58,739 bases of DNA from Candidatus Gastranaerophilales bacterium (GCA_910587055.1 CAJUKY010000006.1:30837-89575), one strand, 5' to 3'. Positions 17,195 through 26,655 are shown, counted from the first letter of the stretch. Notes: generated by a model not told the origin, from the sequence alone. Made by a program: numbers and translations.

Positions 17195-17785
17195 TCAAGA
17201 TATGTTTTTATTCAAGTTTTCAATTTGGTTTAAGAAATTTTCCGTATTTTCTATATCCAGATTTTTTAATTTGGAAACGGGAATATCCCACCATTTTGAT
17301 TTTAACAATCTTGAAATTATTATATCATTAAATCTGTACCGTACAACTTTTGCAGGAACCCCTGCCGCTATTGCATAAGGCGGTATATCGCCTGTAACCA
17401 CCGCACCTGCGGCTATTATTGCCCCATCACCTATTCTAATGTTATCTTTTTTTGAATTAATAATAATTGCATTTGCGCCAATCCAGACATCGTTTCCTAT
17501 TTCTATTTTTTTAAACCTTATCTCTTTTTTAATATTTTTTAATCCGGGAGATGTTGTCACCCACTGCGTCGGATGGTTATCCGCTCCGATTATGGCACCT
17601 GCTGCAATTGAACAAAATTTTCCTATTATTGTTTCCGGCGAAACAAAAGCTGCGGCACAATATGAATGCTCCCCTATAGTATAAATATTTTTGATGCACT
17701 CAGTGTTTTTATTTTTTATTTTAAATTTAATCTTTAATCCTAAAACAGAAAAGATAAGATGATTATCTTTAATTTCCGGTACCAT
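17195..17785 (-). CDS. CatB-related hexapeptide O-acetyltransferase
   Basis: About 196 residues from ATG 17785. It is a left-handed beta-helix acetyltransferase: TIGEHSY, IIGKFCSIAAGAIIGADNH (active histidine in DNHP), IEIGNDVWIGANAIIINS, then IRIGDGAIIAAGAVVTGD, IPPYAIAAGVPAKVV, ending in the WWD helix typical of the CatB group. In this setting it most likely acetylates a surface-polysaccharide residue. It sits between a GT-like gene and the FkbM methyltransferase. Confidence 0.92.
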   Translation of the reverse strand: MVPEIKDNHLIFSVLGLKIKFKIKNKNTECIKNIYTIGEHSYCAAAFVSPETIIGKFCSIAAGAIIGADNHPTQWVTTSPGLKNIKKEIRFKKIEIGNDVWIGANAIIINSKKDNIRIGDGAIIAAGAVVTGDIPPYAIAAGVPAKVVRYRFNDIIISRLLKSKWWDIPVSKLKNLDIENTENFLNQIENLNKNIS

Positions 17786-17819
17786 TTTTAATTCCAAACT
17801 AAATATAATTGTTTTTATT

Positions 17820-18683
17820 TTATATTTTAGACAGTAATTTATAAATTAATTTATGCATAAAACCGCCGTTTTTATATTCTTTTTCAGGTTTTTTCCAGTT
17901 GCTGTTCATAATGATGCCGACATATGCTTCTTTGAAGTCTTTCTTTTTTAATTTTCTTGCCCTTGCAAATTGATATTCTATCCGCATATGGAATGTTTTA
18001 AAGAAAGGCTCTGATGCATATTCTTTTACAAGTCTGCATTTTTGAAACCAGACATTGTACCAACTGAATTCAAAAGGAGAGATTTTAATTAAATCAGCGT
18101 ATGTGTATCCTTTTTGAGCCATAAAATCTTCTTTTAAAGATTTTAATACCGTTGAATTTAAAACCTGCATGCCATGACATGTTCTGTATCTTCTGTCATC
18201 AAGGCCTATTTCGTTATAAATTTTTATAATCTGAGTTTGTCTTTCTTTCCAGTAATTTCTGTAATATTTTTCAATTGATAAATCTTTATCCATAACAAGC
18301 ACGGTATATGGCGTATTTTCATCATGCATAAAATCGGAAATGTAAAAATTTCTTATAAATTCAGCATCCGAATCAACACAAAGGTAATTTTTTGCAAAGC
18401 CTGTTTCATAAAAGCAGAGCTTGCAAATTTCCTGATTAACGTATCCTGTAGAAAATCCGTTAAATTGTTTTTTGATTGTATACTGTGTACTGTAACTTTC
18501 ATCTGTTATTAATTCAATATTATTTGATTTAAATTTTCCAAACATTTTAAGTTCAGCTTCAGGCACGCTGACATACATATGAATATTATCCGCATTGAAT
18601 TGATTGAAAGAATTGATTAAATTTTGAAATCTTTCAAAATCGCCTGAATATGTTTTGCAAAACATTGCAAAATTATAAGTCAT
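17820..18683 (-). CDS. DUF6492-type glycosyltransferase-like protein
   Basis: 287 residues. It starts NFAMFCKTYSGDFERFQNLI, and has TGYVNQEICKLCFYE, followed by a DxD-like motif in YLCVDSDAEFI, the pattern of GT-A-like DUF6492 proteins. First gene of the minus-strand operon with acetyltransferase, methyltransferase and pyruvyltransferase genes, so it probably adds a sugar that the others decorate. It has AAGGAAA about 12 nt before the ATG and an extended -10 promoter upstream. Confidence 0.7.
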   Translation of the reverse strand: MTYNFAMFCKTYSGDFERFQNLINSFNQFNADNIHMYVSVPEAELKMFGKFKSNNIELITDESYSTQYTIKKQFNGFSTGYVNQEICKLCFYETGFAKNYLCVDSDAEFIRNFYISDFMHDENTPYTVLVMDKDLSIEKYYRNYWKERQTQIIKIYNEIGLDDRRYRTCHGMQVLNSTVLKSLKEDFMAQKGYTYADLIKISPFEFSWYNVWFQKCRLVKEYASEPFFKTFHMRIEYQFARARKLKKKDFKEAYVGIIMNSNWKKPEKEYKNGGFMHKLIYKLLSKI

Positions 18684-18764
18684 TTGTTCTGATTTCCTTT
18701 TGATACTAAATATAAATAGCTGATTAGACAGTTGTTATTCAAATCCGCATGCCTTATGTATCTA

Positions 18765-18773
18765 ATTGTATCA
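18765..18773 (-). promoter_or_regulatory. Extended -10 promoter of the sugar-modification operon
   Basis: Minus-strand TGaTACAAT, an extended -10, about 80 nt before the first gene; no good -35 is visible. Confidence 0.4.
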
Positions 18774-18803
18774 TAAAATCTATACTAATAATGATAAAAT
18801 AAC

Positions 18804-18834
18804 TTGACTTAAAGTTAACTCCAGATGCTATGCT
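18804..18834 (+). promoter_or_regulatory. MerR-type promoter with 19-nt spacer
   Basis: TTGACT (18804-18809) and TATGCT (18829-18834) are 19 nt apart, an overlong spacer typical of promoters that MerR-family activators untwist. The spacer holds AAAGTTAACTC, resembling the GAGTTAACTC core of NmlR/AdhR-type operators. No merR gene is in the window, so it would act in trans. Confidence 0.5.
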
Positions 18835-18855
18835 TTTAAAAAATAAGGAGCAATT

Positions 18856-19440
18856 ATGAAAAGAATTTTATTACTTATTATACCGGTGTTGATTGTTTGT
18901 GCCGTTTTACTCTGCGCTTCGGCTCAAAATAATCAATCTCAAAAACAAACACAAGGAGGCATTATGGATAAAAAGATTTTAACGGCATACTTTTCATGGG
19001 GCGGGAATACAAAGTTAATTGCAGAAAAAATTCAAAGCTCCGTTGGCGGAGATATATTTAGAATTGAAACTCTTGTTCCTTACCCTTCCGATTATAACGA
19101 AACAGCATACGGTGTTGCAAAAGAACAGCATGATAAGGGCATTAAGCCTGAGCTTAAAGCAAATATTGATGTTTCAAAATATGATGTGATTTTTGTCGGA
19201 ACTCCGGCATGGTGGTATACCATGGCGCCTGCTGTTATGACATTTTTAACGGAAAATAATTTTGAAGGCAAAACTATTGTTCCTTTTATTACCCATGGCG
19301 GAGGCGGAGGATATTCAATCTCAAAAGAAATGGGCGAACTTGCCAGAGGTTCCAAAGTTTTAAAGCCTTTTGTTGTTTATGAAAACGGCGGAGCTGACTT
19401 GCAGAATAAAATTGACGAATGGCTGAGAGAGATTAAATAA
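18856..19440 (+). CDS. Flavodoxin-like protein with signal peptide and a second internal start
   Basis: 194 residues. An N-terminal export signal (MKRILLLIIPVLIVCAVLLC, then ASAQ) precedes a flavodoxin fold: FSWGGNTKLIAEKI is the FMN phosphate loop, FVGTPAWWYTMAPAV and THGGGGGYS the flavin-side loops. The precursor ATG has AAGGAG. A second in-frame ATG at 18964, exactly where the mature domain begins (MDKKILTAYFSW), has its own AAGGAGG 4 nt upstream, so a cytoplasmic form is likely too. It is controlled by a MerR-type promoter and ends at a strong terminator. Role: flavin electron carrier or quinone-type reductase. Confidence 0.88.
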   Translation: MKRILLLIIPVLIVCAVLLCASAQNNQSQKQTQGGIMDKKILTAYFSWGGNTKLIAEKIQSSVGGDIFRIETLVPYPSDYNETAYGVAKEQHDKGIKPELKANIDVSKYDVIFVGTPAWWYTMAPAVMTFLTENNFEGKTIVPFITHGGGGGYSISKEMGELARGSKVLKPFVVYENGGADLQNKIDEWLREIK

Positions 19441-19457
19441 ATTATACCCGTAAAACC

Positions 19458-19490
19458 ATCTTGCAGTCTGTTAAGGACTGCAAGATTTTT
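19458..19490 (+). terminator. Intrinsic terminator of the flavodoxin gene
   Basis: Perfect 11-bp stem ATCTTGCAGTC / GACTGCAAGAT, 7-nt loop, then TTTTT. Confidence 0.93.
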
Positions 19491-19506
19491 GTAATATAAT
19501 ATTTTT

Positions 19507-20166
19507 ATGCAATTTGGTATTGAAATATTTATAATCGAAATTATCGGTATAATAGCATTTACAATCTCAGGCGTTATTGTTGCGTTTAAAAAGCGTCTTG
19601 ATTTGCTCGGGGTTGTGACTCTGGGGACTATTACGGCTGTTGGGGGCGGTGCCTTAAGAGATGTGCTATTGGGGATTTTACCCCCTTCAATGTTTAAAAA
19701 CGGAATATACGTCTTATGTGCGTTTATTACGGCAGTCGCCTCTTTTTATATCGGAATTTTTGCCATTAAAAAAATTAAACGCAAAAGAATGAAGTATTAT
19801 AATTTGATAACTTTTTTTGATGCGGTGGGGCTTGGAGTTTTCAGTGTTGTAGGAACAAATACCGCCATAATAAACGGATTTGGCGATAATGCTTTTCTTG
19901 CAATTTTTGTAGGAGTCATAACAGGGGTCGGCGGCGGGATAATCCGTGATATGATTGCAAATACCTTGCCTTTTATTATGTATAAGGATTTATACGCATC
20001 TGCCGCTATTATAGGCTCATCTTTGTATTATTTTTTATATCAGATTCACTCAAATCATTTCTTTTGTATTTCAATATCAATTGTTGCAACGATTCTTGTT
20101 CGCCTTGCAGCGCACAAATATCATCTTGGGCTGCCAAAATTCGGCAGTTTTAAGGAAGAAGAATAA
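19507..20166 (+). CDS. UPF0126 / TRIC-type cation channel
   Basis: 219 residues with about seven membrane helices and two repeats, each carrying the glycine-rich signature: TAVGGGALRDVLLG and ITGVGGGIIRDMIAN. These bacterial TRIC homologues form trimeric monovalent cation channels in the inner membrane. The ATG lies 16 nt after the flavodoxin terminator T-run. There is no Shine-Dalgarno; a perfect TATAAT ends 6 nt before the ATG, so the message is probably leaderless. Confidence 0.92.
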   Translation: MQFGIEIFIIEIIGIIAFTISGVIVAFKKRLDLLGVVTLGTITAVGGGALRDVLLGILPPSMFKNGIYVLCAFITAVASFYIGIFAIKKIKRKRMKYYNLITFFDAVGLGVFSVVGTNTAIINGFGDNAFLAIFVGVITGVGGGIIRDMIANTLPFIMYKDLYASAAIIGSSLYYFLYQIHSNHFFCISISIVATILVRLAAHKYHLGLPKFGSFKEEE

Positions 20167-20264
20167 AATTTATATAGTGAGATAATAAAAATTCATATAA
20201 ATATATTTATCAGAAAGTTTGTGATAGAATAACTAGAGCCGTTATTCGCAGAGGAGGGCATGCA

Positions 20265-23200
20265 GTGGTAAAAGTTTCAATTATTACTGCTTTGTATAAT
20301 CAGGAAAAATATGTCAGGCGATGCTTTAATTCTTTGATAAACCAGACATTGAAAGATATAGAAATAATAATTATTGATGACGGTTCTACGGATTTAAGTT
20401 TACAGATAGCGCAAGAATATGCAAAGCAAGATCTAAGAGTTATAGTGCTGTCACAGGAGAATGCAAAACAAGGTGCTGCAAGGAATAAGGGGCTGGACAT
20501 TGCAAGGGGGGAATTTGTCACCTTTGTTGATTCTGATGATTGGCTGGAACTTAATTATTGCGAATTACTTTATAATGCTGCCGTTAAATATAATGTAAAT
20601 ATAGCTGCATCTTCCACAATAAGGGATTATAAGTATAAAGTAAAAAATCATTTAAAATTGACAGAAGAAAAAACTTATTATGGTGTAAACGCAATTATTA
20701 AAGCACTTGAGTATAATTTTATTACCCATAGCAAATTATACAGATTTGAGCCGATAAAGAATTTGCGTTTTGAAGAGAATACTCTTTATGAAGACGGCCC
20801 ATATACTTTGATGGCATTTGATTTGGAAAAATCACTTGTTACGGTTCCGGATGCAATATATCACTATTATTCGAACCCTACTTCTACGGTTAAACAAAAA
20901 TTGGATACAAAAAAAGAAAACGATAAAATTTCAACTTCTTTGCAAAGAATAAGATATGCAAAAGAACACGGTATTTATTTAAATAATCCCCTTATAATAA
21001 AAGAAGACCATTTTTTGTGGGCAATAAAACACTATTTTGACAGAAAAGATTACTACTTATTAGGTTTAAAAGTTTTTTCAAAAAAAATACCTTACAATAA
21101 TATGAAAACATTTATTGTGTTTATTCCCGATAGTTTTAATGATGTACAGTCTTGTAATTCGCTGTGCAGAAATATAAAAGATATTTTTCCGGAGAGCAAA
21201 ATTATCCTTATAACGGGCAAAAATTATTCTGATTATGCAGAATATTTGGAATATATTGATGAAGTTGTAATGTATAATGCGGAAATGAAAAGTAAAGGGA
21301 TATGCGGGTTTTTCAGGTTTATCAAAGAGTTTAAATATAAAAATATCTATGCATCATTAATTTTGCACAATAGCCCGAAAAAATATTTCATATCAAAACT
21401 TTTAAGAAGCAAAAATGTTTTAATGTATAAAGATAACATTAATAATGGAGCTGTTAAAAATCGCTACAATAGATTGATCGAGCCCTTAACAAATAAAAAA
21501 ATAAAAAATTATTTCATTGAATATGATTTACCGAAGAATACCATACCTGATAGAACGGATGAGAACATAATAAATATTTGTTTATCGTGTGATGAAAATT
21601 ATGCAAAATATGCAGGTGTGGTAATGGCATCAATACTTGCTAATGCAAAAATTAATGATAAAATAGCTTTTTATATTCTGGATGGCAATATATCTCAAAA
21701 AACAAAAGAAAAATTAATATCATTAAAAAGCATAAAAGATTGTTTTATTAATTTTGTAAATATTAAGGAAGAAGAATTTGAAGATTACAAAAAAATTCAA
21801 ACCCATCGTTACATATCCATAGCCGCATGTTATCGATTAAAACTCGCATCTTTATTGCCTGATGTAGATAAAATTATTTATCTGGATTGCGATACGGTAG
21901 TTTGTTCCAGCTTAAGAGAATTGTTTAATATAGATTTAAAAGATAAGGTTCTGGGCGGAGTATCAGATATTGATTCAGAATTTAAAAGCAGCGACTTTAG
22001 TTATATAAATTCCGGTGTTCTGTTGATGGATTTAGATAAAATCAGAACACAAAATATTGAAAATGAATTTTTGTTGTATGCCAGAGAAAATATTAATAAT
22101 ATTAAACTCGGTGATCAAGAAATTATTAATAAAGTTTTAAAAAACAGGATTTTAAAACTTTCTGAAAAATTTAATGTTCAAAGTGAATGTTTTATCAGAC
22201 GTTCCAGTTTTACCAAAAATCCGGTAATTGTTCATTTTATCGGTACTAAAAAACCTTGGCAGCATATTTCCTGGTCTGTACATAAAAATATGTATTTTAA
22301 ATATTTGCAGCTTACACCATGGAAGCTGGAAAATAGGCCGGGTCTTTTGAATGAATTTCATTCTTTTATTTCATGGTTTAAACACAGACCTTTCTTCTGT
22401 TTTCAACTAAAATTTTGGAATGCGGTTAAAAAAGATTTTTATACAAACGACAAGCCAAAAATTTTTGCGGCTGTACTTATGGCGTGTTTTGGCGATGTTA
22501 TACTTTGTAATGCGCTTTTTCAAAACATAAAAAGACTTTACCCCGATTCTAAGATAATTTTTATTGTTGATAAACCATGGGTGGATGCTGCAAAATATCA
22601 AAAAGATGTGGATGAAGTGATTGTTTTTGACAAAAGAAATCAAAATAAAGGATTTTTCGGGCTTTTAAAATTTATCATGCATTTTCCATACAGAAATATA
22701 GACTGCATTTTTACAATATATGATAATTTTCGGGCGGATATAATTTCATTATTATTAAGACCTAAAAAAATTGCAGGTAAGCCCTATGATTATAATGTTA
22801 GTGTTCAAGAAAGACATTGTAATCTTTTGAAAAAGATTACGAAAGAAAAAATCATCAATTGCCCTATTGTATACAATGCTGATAATAATATCCCTGATAA
22901 AATACAAGGTTTTATTTTTAAAAATAAAAAATACATTGCATTGTGTACTACTTCGAAGCTTAAAATAAAAGATATGCCGTTATTAACAGCGATTGAACTT
23001 ATTGAAAAGCTTAACGCTGACGGTTATGAAGTGTTATTTGTAGGAAACGGTGAAAAAGCCAAAAAATATTCAGAAGAATTATTGAATAATAATTGTAAGA
23101 TTATCAATCTGGTTAACAAAACCACAATATACGAGCTCGCTCAGGTTTTAAGAAACTGTAAAGCCCTTATAAGCGTAGATACCGGGACTATGCACTTTGC

Positions 23201-23366
23201 ATATGCAAACAAAGTGCCGACGGTTTGTGTATTTTATAAAAAGGCGAATATAAAAATTTGGGCTCCTGATAAAAATTTATACCCGTATACAAATGTTCCT
23301 GATGAGAATTCTGTTGAACAAATTTATGCAAGCTTGAAAAATGTGATAAGAGGTCTTGATGAATAA
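20265..23366 (+). CDS. Four-module glycosyltransferase: GT2 - half GT9 - GT8 - GT9
   Basis: 1033 residues from GTG 20265 behind a strong GAGGAGGG. Module 1 (1-230): GT2, with IIDDGSTD and DSDDW at 89-93. After the linker IKHYFDRKDYYLLGLK, module 2 (~280-425) is the N-terminal half of a GT9 domain. Module 3 (~434-685): GT8, with SCDENYAKYAGVVMASIL, the metal motif LDCDTV (541-543) and VIVHFIGTKKPW. Module 4 (~730-1033): a complete GT9 with FGDVILCNALFQNI, VGNGEKAKKY and LISVDTGTMHFA. One chain could thus add three sugars in order. It overlaps the next gene by 8 nt. Confidence 0.9.
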   Translation: MVKVSIITALYNQEKYVRRCFNSLINQTLKDIEIIIIDDGSTDLSLQIAQEYAKQDLRVIVLSQENAKQGAARNKGLDIARGEFVTFVDSDDWLELNYCELLYNAAVKYNVNIAASSTIRDYKYKVKNHLKLTEEKTYYGVNAIIKALEYNFITHSKLYRFEPIKNLRFEENTLYEDGPYTLMAFDLEKSLVTVPDAIYHYYSNPTSTVKQKLDTKKENDKISTSLQRIRYAKEHGIYLNNPLIIKEDHFLWAIKHYFDRKDYYLLGLKVFSKKIPYNNMKTFIVFIPDSFNDVQSCNSLCRNIKDIFPESKIILITGKNYSDYAEYLEYIDEVVMYNAEMKSKGICGFFRFIKEFKYKNIYASLILHNSPKKYFISKLLRSKNVLMYKDNINNGAVKNRYNRLIEPLTNKKIKNYFIEYDLPKNTIPDRTDENIINICLSCDENYAKYAGVVMASILANAKINDKIAFYILDGNISQKTKEKLISLKSIKDCFINFVNIKEEEFEDYKKIQTHRYISIAACYRLKLASLLPDVDKIIYLDCDTVVCSSLRELFNIDLKDKVLGGVSDIDSEFKSSDFSYINSGVLLMDLDKIRTQNIENEFLLYARENINNIKLGDQEIINKVLKNRILKLSEKFNVQSECFIRRSSFTKNPVIVHFIGTKKPWQHISWSVHKNMYFKYLQLTPWKLENRPGLLNEFHSFISWFKHRPFFCFQLKFWNAVKKDFYTNDKPKIFAAVLMACFGDVILCNALFQNIKRLYPDSKIIFIVDKPWVDAAKYQKDVDEVIVFDKRNQNKGFFGLLKFIMHFPYRNIDCIFTIYDNFRADIISLLLRPKKIAGKPYDYNVSVQERHCNLLKKITKEKIINCPIVYNADNNIPDKIQGFIFKNKKYIALCTTSKLKIKDMPLLTAIELIEKLNADGYEVLFVGNGEKAKKYSEELLNNNCKIINLVNKTTIYELAQVLRNCKALISVDTGTMHFAYANKVPTVCVFYKKANIKIWAPDKNLYPYTNVPDENSVEQIYASLKNVIRGLDE

Positions 23367-24231
23367 ACTGGTAAGTATAGTTTTGCCGACATATAATGGT
23401 GAAAAATATATAAAAGAATCAATAAACAGTATTCTTGAGCAAACATATCAGCATTGGGAATTAATTATTGTTAATGATTGTTCCGCGGATAATACTTTAT
23501 CTATTATCACCGAATACAAGAATAAAGATTCGCGAATTAAAATTATAAATAATATAAACAATTATAAATTGCCAAAAAGTCTAAATATAGGTTTTAGAGA
23601 GGTTTGCGGTGAATATTATACATGGACATCCGATGATAATATTTTTAAGAAAAATGCAATTGAAACAATGGCAGAATATTTAGAAGAAAATCAAAATATT
23701 GATTTAGTTTCTTGTAAATATGATGAAATTGATGAGAGCGGTAAATTTTTGCGAGCCATTGACAGGCATAATAAAAGAGATTTGTTTAGATTTTTGAGAA
23801 GAAATATAGTAGGTGCCTGTTTTATGTACAGGAAGAGTATTGCAGATATTGCAGGCGAGTATGATGAAACAATGTTTTGTGCGGAAGATTATGACTACTG
23901 GTGCAGAATTGCTTTAGCCGGCAATGTTAAATTCCTGCCTTATAATTTATATCAATACAGAATTAACTCAGGATCCTTATCTGCAACCCGAAAAAAATTG
24001 GTTAAAGAAAAGATATTAGAAGTCAGGGAAAAATATGTTGTGCCAATTATGCAGAAATTAAATTACAATGATAAGAAACAAATCCAAACGCTAATTAAAT
24101 TGTATTTAAGAGATAAAACCGAAACAGTATGGTTGAAAAAATGTATAGATATAGATGACAGAATCTTTTTCAAAAGTATTATATTAAATCCCTTTGTTTT
24201 TGTTAAGCTGTTATGTTTAAAGGATAAATAA
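23359..24231 (+). CDS. GT2 family glycosyltransferase
   Basis: 290 residues from ATG 23359 (AGAGG upstream), overlapping the end of the four-module gene by 8 nt, so coupled. GT-A fold: VSIVLPTYNGEKYIKESI, IIVNDCSADNT, the metal motif TSDDN, and a later acceptor/catalytic segment FCAEDYDYWCRIALAG. The C-terminal ~80 residues are a basic helical tail. The sugar is unknown. Confidence 0.93.
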   Translation: MNKLVSIVLPTYNGEKYIKESINSILEQTYQHWELIIVNDCSADNTLSIITEYKNKDSRIKIINNINNYKLPKSLNIGFREVCGEYYTWTSDDNIFKKNAIETMAEYLEENQNIDLVSCKYDEIDESGKFLRAIDRHNKRDLFRFLRRNIVGACFMYRKSIADIAGEYDETMFCAEDYDYWCRIALAGNVKFLPYNLYQYRINSGSLSATRKKLVKEKILEVREKYVVPIMQKLNYNDKKQIQTLIKLYLRDKTETVWLKKCIDIDDRIFFKSIILNPFVFVKLLCLKDK

Positions 24232-24232
24232 A

Positions 24233-25465
24233 ATGAATAAGAAAATAGCACTTTCAAGGAAGATATGCAGATTTATTAAGATTTTAACCTTTTGTATTCC
24301 TGTAAAAACGATACGAAAGAAAATAAGAAAGCATTTGGAAAATTATTTTTTATCTAAAAATAAAGATTTTCAAAATATTGTAAAAACAATTGAGAATAAA
24401 ATTGAAAGTTGCAATTATTGTTTTGCCACTGTTTCAATATATTATCAGGCGGACTTATTCCAAAGACCGCAGCATTTGTTTAATAATTTTTCAGACAAAG
24501 GTATTTTGAGCATATATATACAGGACAATATTTATGATGAAAATATATTTATCGGTGACAATTTGATAGTGACAAATATTGCAGTATTTAAAAATATAAA
24601 TAAAAAATATTTAAATAAAATGTATTTTTTCCTAATGAGTACAGTTGATGCATATAGTGTAAAAGATATTTTAAAATTAAAATCCGAGGGAATTAAACTT
24701 ATATATGAATATATTGATGAAATAAATGACAAAATCTCAGGAAAGCGTACTAAAACGTTATTAAATATTTTTAATAATCTTAATGTAATTGAGCCTGTTT
24801 TACTTATAGCAAGTGCAAAAAATTTATTTAATGAATTAAAAGATAAATACCCTGATAAACCGCTTTTGTTATCAAATAATGCCGTTGACGTGAGTCATTT
24901 TTCAAATATAGATGATAATTTTTATGATGAACGGTTTATGTCAATTATCAAAAAGAATAAGCCCGTTATAGGCTATTACGGAGCAATGGCTGCCTGGCTG
25001 GATTGGGATTTAATAAACAAATTAGCGGAAAAAAGATCTGATTTAGAATTTGTATTTATTGGAGCAGATTATTTCAATAATCTAAGAAAATTAGAACTAA
25101 GGGGGAATATAAGTTATTTAGGACCTAAATCATACCATATTTTGCAAAATTATGCTTCCAAATTTGATTGCTGTATTATTCCTTTTGGCGATGATACAGT
25201 GGCTAAGTCTACTTCTCCTTTAAAACTGTTTGAATATATGGCATTGAAAAAACCTGTGGTAGTGACGGATAACTTAATTGAATGTTTTGGTTATAAAGGT
25301 GTTTATGCCGCAAATGGTGTTGACGATTTTAGTGCAAAAATTGACATTGCGCTAAAAGAAAATACGAAAGAAATGCAGGAGTGTTTGTACAAACAGGCTT
25401 TGGAAAATACTTGGAGCAAACGTGCGGATGAAATTATTAAAAATATAAAAATGCTTATACAATAA
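24233..25465 (+). CDS. GT-B (GT1/GT4-like) glycosyltransferase
   Basis: 410 residues beginning 1 nt after the previous stop. A basic N-terminal segment (ILTFCIPVKTIRKKIRKHL) may lie on the membrane. The GT-B N-lobe contains RPQHLFNNF, and the C-lobe VIGYYGAMAAWLDWDLI and the donor-site STSPLKLFEYMALKKPVVV. It acts in the same polysaccharide operon as its neighbours; donor and acceptor are not inferable. Confidence 0.88.
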   Translation: MNKKIALSRKICRFIKILTFCIPVKTIRKKIRKHLENYFLSKNKDFQNIVKTIENKIESCNYCFATVSIYYQADLFQRPQHLFNNFSDKGILSIYIQDNIYDENIFIGDNLIVTNIAVFKNINKKYLNKMYFFLMSTVDAYSVKDILKLKSEGIKLIYEYIDEINDKISGKRTKTLLNIFNNLNVIEPVLLIASAKNLFNELKDKYPDKPLLLSNNAVDVSHFSNIDDNFYDERFMSIIKKNKPVIGYYGAMAAWLDWDLINKLAEKRSDLEFVFIGADYFNNLRKLELRGNISYLGPKSYHILQNYASKFDCCIIPFGDDTVAKSTSPLKLFEYMALKKPVVVTDNLIECFGYKGVYAANGVDDFSAKIDIALKENTKEMQECLYKQALENTWSKRADEIIKNIKMLIQ

Positions 25466-25478
25466 CGGGTAATCAGCT

Positions 25479-26651
25479 GTGGGAATAACTTGGAAAAAAA
25501 TATTCGGGGTTACAAATATATATTGCAACTCTGTAAAGTGTAAATGTATTGTTATTTGCGGTAGGCAAATACCTTTTAAAAAACAGCCTCCTTTTTTTGA
25601 AAGAGTTAAAGATATTTTGACAAGATATATATTTTCTTTATTTAAAATACGAAAAAACAGTGTATTACTTATAGAGCCAAATCCATATCATGGGGAAATT
25701 TTACCCGGGTTTGTTAAATATTTTCAGGATTTAGGATACAACGTTGATTTATTTTTAAGGTATCAGAATGTTAAAGATAGCTCGCTGCTTGCCTTTGATA
25801 ATATAAATATTTTTCCTTGTTCTGCATTATGTATGAAAGAAATCCTAAAAAATAAAAAAATAAAAAATTATGAATTTTGTTTTCTAACAAGTTCTGCTTT
25901 GTGGGATTCTAAATTGTATTTTGGTTCTTTTCTGGATTATCTTGGGTTTGTCCCAAAAACAAAAAATGGAATTTTAATGGTGGAACATAATATTGATCCT
26001 TGTTTTGAAGAATATGATGAAGAAAAATATCTAAAAGAAAACAGACTGTTTACATTGTCCGGGTTTCACGATACGCCGATACTAAACCCTCACTTCTTTA
26101 TTAATTTGAAAAGCAGGCCGAAAAATAAGGTGACAACATTTATTGTATCAGGACATAGTATCAAAAGTGAAAAGATACTTCATGAAGTATCTTTAAAATT
26201 ATTAGTAAATAATACTAATAATTTTAAAATATATATTTTAGGCAAAAAATTTGAAATTTCCAATGAACTTAAAGAACACGTATTTTCACTCGGCTATGTT
26301 TCTTTTAAGACAATGTATGAAAAACTGGAAGAATCTGACTTTATTTTGCCTTTATTGGATTATACAAATAAAGATCACAAAAAATACTTGGAAGGAACAA
26401 CATTTGGTGCAAGACAACAGTGTCTCGGGTTTCTAAAGCCTGTCTTAATTAATGAACATTTCGCTAAAGTATATGACTTTGATGATAAAAATGCGATTTT
26501 ATATAATGAAAACAATCTTTTTGAGGCTATGACCGCTGCTATTAATATGAAACAGGATAACTATTTAAAAATGCAGAATAATCTTAAGAATTTGCAGCAA
26601 ATTGTTTATAATAAATCTTTGGAAAATTTAAGAAAGTCAACACTAAGATAA
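25479..26651 (+). CDS. Probable GT-B glycosyltransferase, weakly recognisable
   Basis: 390 residues from GTG 25479, 13 nt after the previous gene and without a clear Shine-Dalgarno, so probably coupled. N-terminal SVKCKCIVICGRQIPF is an odd Cys-rich strand region. The middle has VLLIEPNPYHGEILPGFVKYF and MVEHNIDPC. The C-lobe has FIVSGHSIKSEK, IYILGKKF and ESDFILPLLDY, followed by FLKPVLINEHFA, in the order expected for a GT-B donor domain. The family is inferred from these features and from context. Confidence 0.6.
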   Translation: MGITWKKIFGVTNIYCNSVKCKCIVICGRQIPFKKQPPFFERVKDILTRYIFSLFKIRKNSVLLIEPNPYHGEILPGFVKYFQDLGYNVDLFLRYQNVKDSSLLAFDNINIFPCSALCMKEILKNKKIKNYEFCFLTSSALWDSKLYFGSFLDYLGFVPKTKNGILMVEHNIDPCFEEYDEEKYLKENRLFTLSGFHDTPILNPHFFINLKSRPKNKVTTFIVSGHSIKSEKILHEVSLKLLVNNTNNFKIYILGKKFEISNELKEHVFSLGYVSFKTMYEKLEESDFILPLLDYTNKDHKKYLEGTTFGARQQCLGFLKPVLINEHFAKVYDFDDKNAILYNENNLFEAMTAAINMKQDNYLKMQNNLKNLQQIVYNKSLENLRKSTLR

Positions 26652-26655
26652 CACT

